This document shows positions 7,254 through 14,776 of a stretch of 14,940 bases of DNA, piece after piece (the first letter of the stretch is position 1; the number at the start of each line of letters is the position of its first letter). A program made the position numbers and the translations under genes. Location: the NCBI GenBank assembly GCA_937891475.1, contig CALATC010000129.1:1-14940 (forward strand), read 5' to 3'. The notes beneath the pieces are model-generated. The model made no database searches. It had not been told where the DNA came from and saw nothing but the letters and a program-made list of their open reading frames with translations. This stretch comes from an uncultured Granulicatella sp. GTDB taxonomy: Bacteria; Bacillota; Bacilli; Lactobacillales; Aerococcaceae.

Positions 7254-8215
7254 TCTGTTTCTCCTTTCTCTTTTTTCTTCAATTTATTACTTAAGAATGT
7301 ACCGAAACGGAATTCCCAAGTTCCTAATAATCCACCTGGACGGAAGATCATAATTAATATTAACGCTACTGCGTAAATAATCATACGTAATTGTCCAAAT
7401 GGTTGTAAGAATGTATTAATAATTCCAAGTAAAATCGCTGCTACAAATGAACCTGTAAAACTACCGATTCCTCCGAATACAACAATAATTAATACATCGA
7501 TTGATTTCATAAATGTGAAGTCACTTGGTGTTACAGTTCCTAAATAAGTCGCTGTTAATGTTCCCCCAATACTTGCTGTAGCTGCTCCAATAATGAAAGC
7601 TAACATTTTATAGCGAGTAACATTTACCCCCATTGACTCTGCTGCAATTTCATCTTGTAATACTGCATAAGTCGCGCGGCCTTCACTACTATTAGCATAG
7701 TTTAATACTAAAATAGTTGTTAAAACTAATGCGATATAAACAATAGTCCATGTTGTTGTTAATGGAACCCCGCTAATCCCTGCAGCACCATTTGTAATTT
7801 TCATATTATTTAAGGCTACACGAATAATTTCCGCAACTCCTAATGTTGCAATTGCTAAGTAGTCCCCTTTTAAACGAAGCGTTGGTAACCCAACTAAATA
7901 AGCAAGCACGATTGAAATGACTACACCGACTGCCATTCCAGCAAATAAACCCGCTAAACCACTAACCGCTTTCCCGATAATAGCAGCACTATAAGCACCA
8001 ATCGCAATAAATCCAGCATGACCAAGTGAGAATTGCCCTGCAACCCCCAAAATTAAATTTAATCCAACTGCGAAAATAATATTAATCATGATATTAATAA
8101 AAGTACTTTCATAATAGAAATTAATCACTCCTACTTGAACTAACACTTGAAGTAATAAATAGACTAATACTGCAGAAGCTAACCAAATAAGATTTTTCTG
8201 ATGAAATCGTTGCAT
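7250..8215 (-). CDS. livM: Branched-chain amino acid ABC transporter permease LivM
   Basis: The product is 321 residues and strongly hydrophobic, with about eight to ten membrane segments. LivM-family marks are FSLGHAGFIAIGAY at 62-75, LPTLRLKGDYLAIATLG at 110-126 and the cytoplasmic coupling segment around 185-206 (LQDEIAAESMGVNVTRYK). FGGIGSFTGSFVAA follows at 247-260, with FRPGGLLG near the end. The start is ATG 8215 because AGGTGAG lies just before it. An in-frame GTG at 8224 would add MRN and abut the livH stop, but its ribosome binding site is poorer. The lysine-rich tail (KLKKKEKGE) should be cytoplasmic. Confidence 0.93.
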   Translation of the reverse strand: MQRFHQKNLIWLASAVLVYLLLQVLVQVGVINFYYESTFINIMINIIFAVGLNLILGVAGQFSLGHAGFIAIGAYSAAIIGKAVSGLAGLFAGMAVGVVISIVLAYLVGLPTLRLKGDYLAIATLGVAEIIRVALNNMKITNGAAGISGVPLTTTWTIVYIALVLTTILVLNYANSSEGRATYAVLQDEIAAESMGVNVTRYKMLAFIIGAATASIGGTLTATYLGTVTPSDFTFMKSIDVLIIVVFGGIGSFTGSFVAAILLGIINTFLQPFGQLRMIIYAVALILIMIFRPGGLLGTWEFRFGTFLSNKLKKKEKGETE

Positions 8216-8224
8216 GTTTCTCAC

Positions 8225-9106
8225 CTACACTTTCTCTTTAACATTTTTACCAAACAAGCCTGCTGGTAATACTAATAAAATAACAAATAATAGGAAGTAA
8301 ACTACTCCATCTTTATATGGAGAGAATCCTAAATAGCTAACTAAAGTTTCTAATAAACCAATGACATATCCACCAATCATGGCACCCGGAATACTTCCAA
8401 TTCCTCCTAATACCGCAGCTACGAAAGCTTTCAATCCTGGTACAATCCCCATTGTTGCTGAGAATGTATTATAGTATAAAGCAACTAATACCCCTGCAAT
8501 CCCTGCAAGACTTGAACCTAATGCGAATGTAAATGAAATTACTTGATCCACATCAATCCCCATTAATTGAGCTGCATCTTCATCTACCGCAACCGCACGC
8601 ATTGCTTTCCCCATTTTTGTATAATGAACGATAAATTGTAATAGTGCCATTAAAATGACTGTTGTAGCAAAAATTAAGATTTGCTTTCCGTTAATCGTAA
8701 TATTGCCAAATAATGTGTAGTTTGTTGTTCCAAAATCAGATGGGAATGGACGAATTTCAGCTCCAAAAAGATAGCTCATCACATTTTCAAGTAAAAATGA
8801 AACCCCAATTGCTGTAATTAAAGCAGCAACTCGAGTCGAACGTCTTAAAGGTTTGTATGCAACTCTCTCAATAACAACTCCTAAAACAGCACAGCTAACC
8901 ATTGCTAATAGAAGAGATAAGAAAATATTTAACCCCAATCCATTCATTGCATAAAAACCAACAAATGCACCCATCATATAAACATCACCATGAGCGAAGT
9001 TGATTAATTTAATTGTTCCATAAACCATTGTATAGCCAAGTGCAATTAAGGCATAAATACTACCTAACGCAATCCCATTGACTAATTGTTGTATCAATAG
9101 CTCCAT
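8225..9106 (-). CDS. livH: Branched-chain amino acid ABC transporter permease LivH
   Basis: The product is 293 residues from ATG 9106, the usual LivH length. LivH marks are QQLVNGIALGSIYALIALGY at 6-25 and KLINFAHGDVYMMGAF at 33-48. The ATPase coupling loop AMRAVAVDEDAAQLMGID is at 168-185, and FVAAVLGGIGSIPGAMIGG is at 228-246. An upstream in-frame ATG at 9166 would add 20 lysine-rich residues. It lies only four bases past the livJ-livH terminator and lacks a ribosome binding site, while AAAGGAG (9113-9119) is six bases before 9106. With LivM it forms the membrane channel. Confidence 0.94.
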   Translation of the reverse strand: MELLIQQLVNGIALGSIYALIALGYTMVYGTIKLINFAHGDVYMMGAFVGFYAMNGLGLNIFLSLLLAMVSCAVLGVVIERVAYKPLRRSTRVAALITAIGVSFLLENVMSYLFGAEIRPFPSDFGTTNYTLFGNITINGKQILIFATTVILMALLQFIVHYTKMGKAMRAVAVDEDAAQLMGIDVDQVISFTFALGSSLAGIAGVLVALYYNTFSATMGIVPGLKAFVAAVLGGIGSIPGAMIGGYVIGLLETLVSYLGFSPYKDGVVYFLLFVILLVLPAGLFGKNVKEKV

Positions 9107-9169
9107 TTTAAGCTCCTTTCTCTTTTTAACCAATTTTTTTGATATTGTTCTTAATTTTCCTATCATGTG

Positions 9170-9196
9170 AAAAAAGAGGCTAACTGCCTCTCTTTT
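9170..9196 (-). terminator. Attenuator-type terminator between livJ and livH
   Basis: On the minus strand an 11-bp stem (complement of 9186-9196 with 9170-9180, one G-U pair, 5-nt loop) contains GAGGC/GCCTC and has a run of six U in its second arm. It starts 15 bases after the livJ stop and has no other gene to terminate. Partial read-through would give more livJ than livHMGF transcript. Confidence 0.85.
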
Positions 9197-9211
9197 CTAA
9201 ATTTTTATTCA

Positions 9212-10375
9212 TTATTGTGCTGAATATTCTTTGGCACTTACTTCTTCACCATTTTGGAATTCGATAACAACTGCTGATTTAAGAGGAGTATGATCTTTAC
9301 CCATTGTGAATGTACCAGTAACACCGTCAAAATCTGTAGATTCTGCTAAAGCTTTTTTAATTGCTTGAGCATCAGTTGAACCAGCTTTTTCAATAGCTTT
9401 CATTAATAATTGTGCTGCATCATATGCTAAAGCTGAGAATGAATCTGGTGTTGTATTATATTTTTCTTTATATGCTTTAATGAATGCTTGAACATCTGCA
9501 TCTGTACTCTTAGCTGAGAAGTGAGCTGTATAGAAGACATTTGTTAAGTTAGCTTTGCTACCAGCTAATTCTACTAATTTTTCACTTGATAATCCATCTC
9601 CACCAACGATTGGTTGAGTGATTCCTAATTCACGAGCTTGTTTGATGATTAAACCAACTTCTTCGTAATATCCTGGGATATATAATACATCAAATGATTT
9701 TGATTTTAGTGAAGTTAATACTGCTTGGAAGTCTGTATCTTTTGATTGATAAGTTTCTTTCGCAACAATTTGTCCACCGATTTTAGCATCTGTATATGTT
9801 TTTTCGAATGCTTCTGCTAAACCTTTTGAATAATCACTTGCTGAGTCTTGTAATACTGCTACTTTAGCATTTGGGAATTTTTGGCTTACAAATCCTGCAC
9901 CTACAACCCCTTGATAATTATCAGAGAAACATACACGGAAGATGTAGTCATATACTGATTCTGGGTTTTTCGCATCTTTTAATGTAATACCGTCCCCTGT
10001 TGTCGCTGGGAATACAGCTGGAATTTTTGCTTGTTCCATGATTGGAATTGAAACTTGAGCATCTCCTGTTGTAGCAGGTCCGACAACCCCAACAACTTTT
10101 TCAGAAACTAATTTTTTAGCTACAGAAGCTACTTCTGTTTTTTCTGATTTGTTATCGTAAGAAACATATTTTAATTCTTTATCTAATAACTTTCCTTTTT
10201 GTTCAACGGCTAATTTAACAGCATTATCCATAGCTGAACCATAAGCGGCAACATTACCTGTTAACTCGAAGTTACCTCCAAGTTTTACTGTGTTTCCATT
10301 TGATGCGCCACCTGCGCTACATCCTGCTAAAATTGCTGCTGATACCAATCCTAATCCAAATTTTTTTAAATTCAT
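9212..10375 (-). CDS. livJ: Branched-chain amino acid ABC transporter substrate-binding lipoprotein LivJ
   Basis: The product is 387 residues from ATG 10375, with a lipoprotein signal peptide: MNLKKFGLGL, a hydrophobic core and the lipobox LAGC with lipidated Cys19. A Gly/Ser/Asn-rich linker follows, then a type I periplasmic-binding fold (KLGGNFELTGNVAAYG, VVGVVGPATTGDAQVSIPIMEQAKIP, the DVLYIPGYYEEVGLIIKQAR region, SALAYDAAQLLMKAIEKAG). In a Gram-positive cell it is tethered outside the membrane and delivers Leu/Ile/Val to LivHM. ATG 10375 is six bases after GAGGG, while the adjacent in-frame ATG at 10378 is only three away. It is the first gene of the operon. The expected ligand comes from the family and operon, not from visible ligand residues. 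Confidence 0.95.
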   Translation of the reverse strand: MNLKKFGLGLVSAAILAGCSAGGASNGNTVKLGGNFELTGNVAAYGSAMDNAVKLAVEQKGKLLDKELKYVSYDNKSEKTEVASVAKKLVSEKVVGVVGPATTGDAQVSIPIMEQAKIPAVFPATTGDGITLKDAKNPESVYDYIFRVCFSDNYQGVVGAGFVSQKFPNAKVAVLQDSASDYSKGLAEAFEKTYTDAKIGGQIVAKETYQSKDTDFQAVLTSLKSKSFDVLYIPGYYEEVGLIIKQARELGITQPIVGGDGLSSEKLVELAGSKANLTNVFYTAHFSAKSTDADVQAFIKAYKEKYNTTPDSFSALAYDAAQLLMKAIEKAGSTDAQAIKKALAESTDFDGVTGTFTMGKDHTPLKSAVVIEFQNGEEVSAKEYSAQ

Positions 10376-10419
10376 CATAATCCCTCATTTCATAATCTGT
10401 TTTTTTAAGTGATGAGAAG

Positions 10420-10448
10420 ATTATATAATATTCTGACAATTCACGCAA
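10420..10448 (-). promoter_or_regulatory. Promoter of the liv operon
   Basis: On the minus strand there is a perfect TATAAT (complement of 10420-10425) and, 17 bp upstream, TTGCGT (complement of 10443-10448; only TTG matches consensus). Upstream, 10450-10510 is rich in A-tracts on the coding strand and could act as an UP element. The predicted leader is about 38 nt. Confidence 0.7.
10427..10441 (-). promoter_or_regulatory. CodY box in the livJ promoter
   Basis: The minus strand reads AATTGTCAGAATATT, which matches the CodY consensus AATTTTCWGAAAATT at 13 of 15 positions. It fills the spacer between -35 and -10, so bound CodY would block RNA polymerase. CodY represses amino acid uptake genes in Firmicutes when branched-chain amino acids and GTP are plentiful. 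A weaker 12/15 copy is at 10461-10475. Confidence 0.7.
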
Positions 10449-10512
10449 TTGTTTTTTTAAATTTTTTTGAAAAATTTTTAAACTTTTTTTAATTGTTTTT
10501 TAATTCATGACA

Positions 10513-10526
10513 ACTAAACGCTTACA
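10513..10526 (-). promoter_or_regulatory. Candidate cre (CcpA) site upstream of livJ
   Basis: The minus strand reads TGTAAGCGTTTAGT; the first 12 positions fit the cre consensus TGWAANCGNTNWCA and the last two do not. The centre is about 105 bp upstream of the predicted start, a location used for CcpA activation (as at B. subtilis ilv-leu) rather than roadblock repression. The match is good for an A+T-rich region, but the site is untested. Confidence 0.5.
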
Positions 10527-10598
10527 TTTTGTGAAATCTGTAATTTTTCATGAAAAGGAAGTAGAATTCCCATTCCTTGACACACACTCCCCCAATAC

Positions 10599-10769
10599 AA
10601 AAAAGTAGGAATAGACTTCCACGTAGTAGTAAAAGTAATAGAAGCCACAACTCGTGTGGCTTCTATTACTGGAAAAATCGAGACCTAGGCTCGATTTTTA
10701 GCCATGAGATTCGCACAAGCGAAGCTGCTGGCGTCCTTTTTACTACTACATCTGGAAGTCTATTCCTAC
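10599..10769. repeat. Structured inverted-repeat element (candidate miniature element or 3'-UTR RNA)
   Basis: This region lies in the 390-bp gap between the livJ start and the methyltransferase. The outer stem has 16 perfect pairs (10605-10620 with 10754-10769), a 2/4 internal loop, then 12 more pairs (10623-10634 with 10738-10749). Inside are three hairpins: 15 bp with loop ACTCG (10635-10649/10655-10669), 10 bp with loop ACCTAGG (10673-10682/10690-10699), and 5 bp with loop ACAA (10710-10714/10719-10723). On the minus strand the last outer arm is followed by six T, and hairpin two ends in T5, so the whole unit can also terminate transcription of the upstream methyltransferase operon. The methyltransferase TAG stop (10766-10768) lies inside the outer arm. 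No protein is plausible here. Confidence 0.75.
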
Positions 10770-11950
10770 GCCTCCAATTCCACAAAAACAACCTTCAAAT
10801 AATCACTCAGCGGCGTACATGGCGCCACTGGGAAATCCATCGGCAATTTCTTCTGATGTGCTAAACGATATCTTCTACCAGAAGAACGAAGCCCCTTATG
10901 AATCATTTCTAAAAATTGCTTCTCTGAAACATTTGCCGCATTCGTCGACAAAATTAAATTCCCATTTTTTGCCGTTAACAGAACTAACTGCTCCACTAAA
11001 CTAGCATAATCTTTTGCAACTGAAAAAGTTCTCTTCTTCGTACGAGCAAAACTAGGAGGATCTAACACAATCGTATCAAACGTTAAATCTTTCTTTGCAG
11101 CATATTTAATATAATCAAATACATCCATCACATAAATCTTCTGCTCAGATGCATCTATCCCATTCACTTCAAATTGTTCTCGAGTCTTTTCTAAACTGCG
11201 ATTAGCAACATCCACACTGGTCGTTTGAACCGCACCACCCATTGCTGCAGCAACAGAAAACGCACCCGTATAACTAAATAAATTCAAAATCGTTTTTCCT
11301 GCACTATAGTCATCTCTTAATAATGTACGAACTTCACGCTGATCTAAAAAGATTCCAGTCATCAATCCTTCATCAAGATACGTTGCATAACGAACTCCTT
11401 CTTCTTGAACAATTAATGGCTCGCTCGACTTATCTCCTCTTACAAATTGACTTTCTGGTAATTTTTCTTTTGAAGCATAACGAATCTTTTCATAAACACC
11501 TTGGATACTTGGAATCGCTTCTTGCAATTGGTCTATGATTAACTCTTTCCATTGATAAATCCCTGCACTATACCATGAAACAACGACAAATCCATCATAC
11601 CAATCAATCGTAATTCCACCAAGTCCATCTCCTTCTCCATTAAACAATCGAAAAGCTGTTGTACTTTCATCCCCCATTAAAGCAGAACGTTTTTGTGCAG
11701 CTTTTTGGAAGATTCCTTTTATGAATGGAGGTGTTAATTTCTCACCATCTTTTTTAGAATAGATCCAGCCGATTCCTTTATGTTGAAATCCTACATAAGC
11801 CATTGCTAAAAATTCTTTTTTTTCATCACAAACACGGACACATTCGCCCTCTTTTGCTTCCAACGGTTTTGCTAAATCTTCTTGATTTAATAAAGGAGAC
11901 CCCTTTTTCACTAATTTTGCGGCTTTTGTTTTTAAAATGATTTCTCTCAT
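10766..11950 (-). CDS. Class I SAM-dependent rRNA methyltransferase (RlmI-type, COG1092)
   Basis: The product is 394 residues, close to E. coli RlmI (which makes m5C1962 in 23S rRNA). An N-terminal PUA-like RNA-binding domain spans about 1-75. A central EEHEE-type region follows (RLFNGEGDGLGGITIDWYDG around 101-120, GLMTGIFLDQR at 195-205), and then a Rossmann methyltransferase domain. The SAM motif I is LNLFSYTGAFSVAA (222-235), followed by SVDVANRSLE and the motif IV DPPSFARTKK (297-306). DPPSF with no motif-VI Cys visible is usual for this subgroup. The target nucleotide is inferred from family only. The start overlaps the vanZ-family stop by four bases (ATGA), with AAAGGAG upstream, so it belongs to the two-component operon. 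Its stop codon lies inside the inverted-repeat element. Confidence 0.9.
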   Translation of the reverse strand: MREIILKTKAAKLVKKGSPLLNQEDLAKPLEAKEGECVRVCDEKKEFLAMAYVGFQHKGIGWIYSKKDGEKLTPPFIKGIFQKAAQKRSALMGDESTTAFRLFNGEGDGLGGITIDWYDGFVVVSWYSAGIYQWKELIIDQLQEAIPSIQGVYEKIRYASKEKLPESQFVRGDKSSEPLIVQEEGVRYATYLDEGLMTGIFLDQREVRTLLRDDYSAGKTILNLFSYTGAFSVAAAMGGAVQTTSVDVANRSLEKTREQFEVNGIDASEQKIYVMDVFDYIKYAAKKDLTFDTIVLDPPSFARTKKRTFSVAKDYASLVEQLVLLTAKNGNLILSTNAANVSEKQFLEMIHKGLRSSGRRYRLAHQKKLPMDFPVAPCTPLSDYLKVVFVELEA

Positions 11951-12585
11951 AATTCTAATCTCCTTTTTCTCTCTTCATATTTTTTATAACACCAATATCC
12001 CAAAACACTTCCCAATGCATTACAAATCACATCATCAATATGAGTAACACCTGTTGAAAATAACCATTGACTTATTTCTATTAAAAGAGAGATGGATAAA
12101 CCAGCCCAAAAAGATAGTTTATAATAACTCTTCTCCTTTAATAAAATCCCACAAAATAAACCAATTGGCATAAACCAAATAATATTCCCAAACACATTAT
12201 AATATGCTGCAAATAAAGATCCGTGTGTAAACAATTTTACACTATCTACAAAAGGTATCCAATAAATTTCTTGCAACGGTCGTGGTGAAACTGTCATCAA
12301 TTTAAAAATACTTGATTGTCGAAAAATCGTAACATTTAATAATACGAGTAAATAAAAAATAAATAAATGAAGATAACTCTCTAATTTCCAATCAATCGTT
12401 TGTTTGTAATAGTTTCTAAATAAGAGAGAAATCGACCATACTCCTAGCCATCCTATAAAGAATATAAGAGCATGATCGATACTATTCATTAAAAGACGAA
12501 TTAAAGGGAAATGATTTATTCGTCCGTCCAACAATTGTTCTAACCATTGATAGATTGGTTCTAAAAAAAACATTTCCCGATTCAT
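11947..12585 (-). CDS. VanZ family membrane protein
   Basis: The product is 212 residues with four to five hydrophobic segments (about 38-56, 70-88, 128-148, 157-176 and 186-200). The VanZ-like domain (PF04892) shows as an N-terminal charged/amphipathic stretch, VTIFRQ after the second segment, YNVFGNIIWFMPIG at 129-142, and LLIEISQWLFSTGVTHIDD followed by NALGSVLGY (168-197). The latter Glu/Gln, Gly and Asp-Asp-Asn positions are the conserved family signature. VanZ itself gives low-level teicoplanin resistance in Tn1546; most relatives have unknown roles at the envelope. Its ATG is eight bases after the kinase stop, with AAGGAAAGGG between. A second in-frame ATG at 12573 is a less likely start. 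A role in envelope stress is inferred from its place in the two-component operon. Confidence 0.88.
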   Translation of the reverse strand: MNREMFFLEPIYQWLEQLLDGRINHFPLIRLLMNSIDHALIFFIGWLGVWSISLLFRNYYKQTIDWKLESYLHLFIFYLLVLLNVTIFRQSSIFKLMTVSPRPLQEIYWIPFVDSVKLFTHGSLFAAYYNVFGNIIWFMPIGLFCGILLKEKSYYKLSFWAGLSISLLIEISQWLFSTGVTHIDDVICNALGSVLGYWCYKKYEERKRRLEL

Positions 12586-12593
12586 CCCTTTCC

Positions 12594-14000
12594 TTATTCC
12601 TTTTCTTTTTTTCCAGGGAATGTAAGTGTAAATGTTGTTCCCTTTCCAACTTCACTATCTGTCTGAATTGTTCCATGATGACTATTCATTAATGAATGAA
12701 CAATCGCTAAGCCAATTCCAGACTCTCCATATTTTGTACTCTTTCTTGAAACATCTGCTTTATAAAATCTTTCCCAGATTGCTTCCACTTCTTTTTTACT
12801 AATTCCAATTCCATCGTCAATTATTTGCACAATGGCATTCGAATCTTCATTCCAACCTTTAATGAGAATATGACCTTTATCCGTAAACTGGTTCGCATTT
12901 TTCGTCATATTCACTAAAATTTGAATAAAGCGATCATAATCCGCATAAACTGTAAAGTCTTCTGGACATTCACAGCGTAAGTCATTTCCTTTATTCTTAG
13001 CTAATTCTTGTAATTGATCAACAACATTTTGTAAAGCTTCTGCACCTGAGAAGTTTTGTTTCACTAATACAATTTGATCGGAACGAATTTTCTCATAGTC
13101 TAGGTTCTCATTCACTAATCGAATCAAGCGTTGCGTTTCATTCGTAATTAATTCTAAACTTCTCTCACGGCGAGACTCTGGTATCATGTGGTGAATTAAT
13201 CCTTCCAATAATCCATTCATTGTTGTCAGTGGTGTTCTCATCTCATGAGCTACATCCATCATTAATTGACGTCTTAAATTCTCTTGTCGTTCAATTTCTT
13301 GTTCAGATTTCTGTAATGACTCTGCCATTTTATTGAAGTCCATTACTAAATCATCGAACTCATCTCGTTTTTGAGTAGGCAGTGAAATATCATAATTTCC
13401 TTCTGCAATTTCGTGAGTCGCTTTTCTCAAGCGATTAATTCGTCTTGTTTGATAGTTGGCAAATAAGACACTCAGAATCACTCCTACAACTGCTGCTGAA
13501 GAAAATCCTACTAAAATCGAATTTCTTAATTCCGCCATTTCCGTTTCAATCCGACTTAATGGACTAGAAATTGCTAAAAAACCATTATAAGTTTGATTTT
13601 TAAAAATTGGATAATAAATCGTTACTAAATCTGCTGCTTCTCCCACAAAATTATGCTTTGTTTGCTTCATATTAACCGCAGAACCATCTTGAAGATGTTG
13701 TAATTCATCATCCGTTAATGAACTTTTAACATTTAATACGGTTGCTGGATAAGTCATTTTATTATCTTTATCAAAAATCGCAACTCCTAAATGTTCATCT
13801 TTCAATAAAGATAAGCTGCTATTAATTTGTTCAGCTGTTAAATCATTTACTAAAATCGCTTTGGCATATCCAAATAGTTGTTGCGACCGCTGTAAAAAAA
13901 TTTTATTCGTCATGACATTATAAAACAATAATCCACAAACAACAACGGATACTAATACAACTGATAAAAATCCTACTAATTGTTGGTAAAAATATTTCAT
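12594..14000 (-). CDS. Membrane sensor histidine kinase (HAMP, HisKA, HATPase)
   Basis: The product is 468 residues. TM1 is at about 8-29, followed by an extracytoplasmic sensor region at about 30-158 and TM2 at about 160-181. The HAMP domain is at about 182-234 (RRINRLRKATHEIAEGNYDISLP) with a short coiled coil after it. The DHp H-box MDVAHEMRTPLTTM carries the phospho-accepting His252. The ATPase has an N-box NMTKNANQFT (364-373), G1 DDGIGI (395-400), F-box WERFYKAD and G2 GESGIGLAI (426-434), all intact. It autophosphorylates and passes phosphate to the adjacent regulator. The sensor region has no motif that I recognise, so the signal is unknown. It starts three bases after the regulator stop with a weak ribosome binding site, suggesting translational coupling. 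Confidence 0.95.
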   Translation of the reverse strand: MKYFYQQLVGFLSVVLVSVVVCGLLFYNVMTNKIFLQRSQQLFGYAKAILVNDLTAEQINSSLSLLKDEHLGVAIFDKDNKMTYPATVLNVKSSLTDDELQHLQDGSAVNMKQTKHNFVGEAADLVTIYYPIFKNQTYNGFLAISSPLSRIETEMAELRNSILVGFSSAAVVGVILSVLFANYQTRRINRLRKATHEIAEGNYDISLPTQKRDEFDDLVMDFNKMAESLQKSEQEIERQENLRRQLMMDVAHEMRTPLTTMNGLLEGLIHHMIPESRRERSLELITNETQRLIRLVNENLDYEKIRSDQIVLVKQNFSGAEALQNVVDQLQELAKNKGNDLRCECPEDFTVYADYDRFIQILVNMTKNANQFTDKGHILIKGWNEDSNAIVQIIDDGIGISKKEVEAIWERFYKADVSRKSTKYGESGIGLAIVHSLMNSHHGTIQTDSEVGKGTTFTLTFPGKKEKE

Positions 14001-14003
14001 CTT

Positions 14004-14714
14004 CTAAATCCCACTATCATCAAATTTATATCCAACACCCCATACCGTTTGAATAACATGAGGTCCAACTGCTTCAATTTTTTGACGTAATTTTTTAATA
14101 TGTGCATCAATCGTACGCTCATCACCAAAGAAAGGATCTTCCCAAATTTTCGTTAATAAGTGTTCTCTTGAGAAAACTTGACGAGGATGTTGTGCCATTA
14201 AGACTAATAAATCAAACTCTTTCGGAGTCAATCCATCAATTTTCACGCCATCAATAAAAGCTTCATGAGTTTTTGTATTAATTGAAACGTGTTTTGTTTC
14301 AATATCAAATTGCCCTGAACTTGTTGGAGCTTCACTAGAAGTTCCTCGACCAATACGTCGATGTAATGCTTTAATTCGCGCCATCATTGTTAAGGGGCTA
14401 AATGGTTTTGCAACATAATCATCTGCTCCAATTTCTAAACCAATAACTTGGTCACTTTCTGAATCTCTTGCTGTTAACATGACAATTGGTACTTGCTCAT
14501 TCATTTGACGAATTTGACGACAAATTTGCATACCATCCATTGAAGGTAAATTCAAATCTAAAATCACTAGATCCCATTTGTCTTGATTATTTACAAATGC
14601 ATCATAACCTTCTTTCCCATCATGATAAAATTCCGCTGTCCAACCTTCTTTTTCAAAAAACATTTCCATCATTTCACATACTGCTTCTGTATCTTCAATC
14701 ATTAAAATATGCAT
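14004..14714 (-). CDS. OmpR/PhoB-family response regulator
   Basis: The product is 236 residues, the standard length. In the receiver domain at 1-115, acidic residues Glu7/Asp8, phospho-acceptor Asp53 (LVILDLNLPSMDG), Thr81 (VMLTARD) and Lys103 (VAKPFSP) are all present. A linker at about 118-135 (GRGTSSEAPTSSG) leads to a winged-helix DNA-binding domain at about 138-231 (LTPKEFDLLVLMAQHPRQVFSREHLL, DERTIDAHIKKLRQKI, IQTVWGVGYKF). It is the first gene of the operon, with ribosome binding site GGGGGA. It cannot be assigned to a named system (PhoP, CroR, LiaR and so on) from sequence alone. Direct repeats at its promoter suggest that it regulates itself. Confidence 0.95.
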   Translation of the reverse strand: MHILMIEDTEAVCEMMEMFFEKEGWTAEFYHDGKEGYDAFVNNQDKWDLVILDLNLPSMDGMQICRQIRQMNEQVPIVMLTARDSESDQVIGLEIGADDYVAKPFSPLTMMARIKALHRRIGRGTSSEAPTSSGQFDIETKHVSINTKTHEAFIDGVKIDGLTPKEFDLLVLMAQHPRQVFSREHLLTKIWEDPFFGDERTIDAHIKKLRQKIEAVGPHVIQTVWGVGYKFDDSGI

Positions 14715-14747
14715 CTTACTTCCCCCTTTTTGGATGATTTCACACTT

Positions 14748-14776
14748 AGTATACCTTAATTTTATGAATCCGTTAA
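14748..14776 (-). promoter_or_regulatory. Promoter of the two-component operon
   Basis: On the minus strand, TTAACG (complement of 14771-14776, 4/6) is followed after 17 bp by TATACT (complement of 14748-14753). The leader is about 28 nt to the regulator ATG. Confidence 0.6.

Noticed and set aside
9107..9166. N-terminal extension of LivH from ATG 9166
   Set aside because: The start lies four bases after the terminator U-run with no ribosome binding site, and the added lysine-rich 20 residues are not LivH-like. ATG 9106 has AAAGGAG.
10392..10424. Inverted repeat ATAATCT/AGATTAT near the livJ start as a leader hairpin
   Set aside because: One arm overlaps the -10 element, so it is not fully contained in the transcript, and the loop is 19 nt. 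No T-box or riboswitch features are seen.
10577..10769. CRISPR array or transposase remnant in the repeat-rich livJ-methyltransferase gap
   Set aside because: The repeats are inverted arms of one fold, not regularly spaced direct repeats, and no transposase-like reading frame or target-site duplication is visible.
10577..10864. Plus-strand open frame across the structured element
   Set aside because: It runs through hairpin arms and into the antisense of the methyltransferase. The composition (ESR/SNRSHNS-type) is not protein-like.
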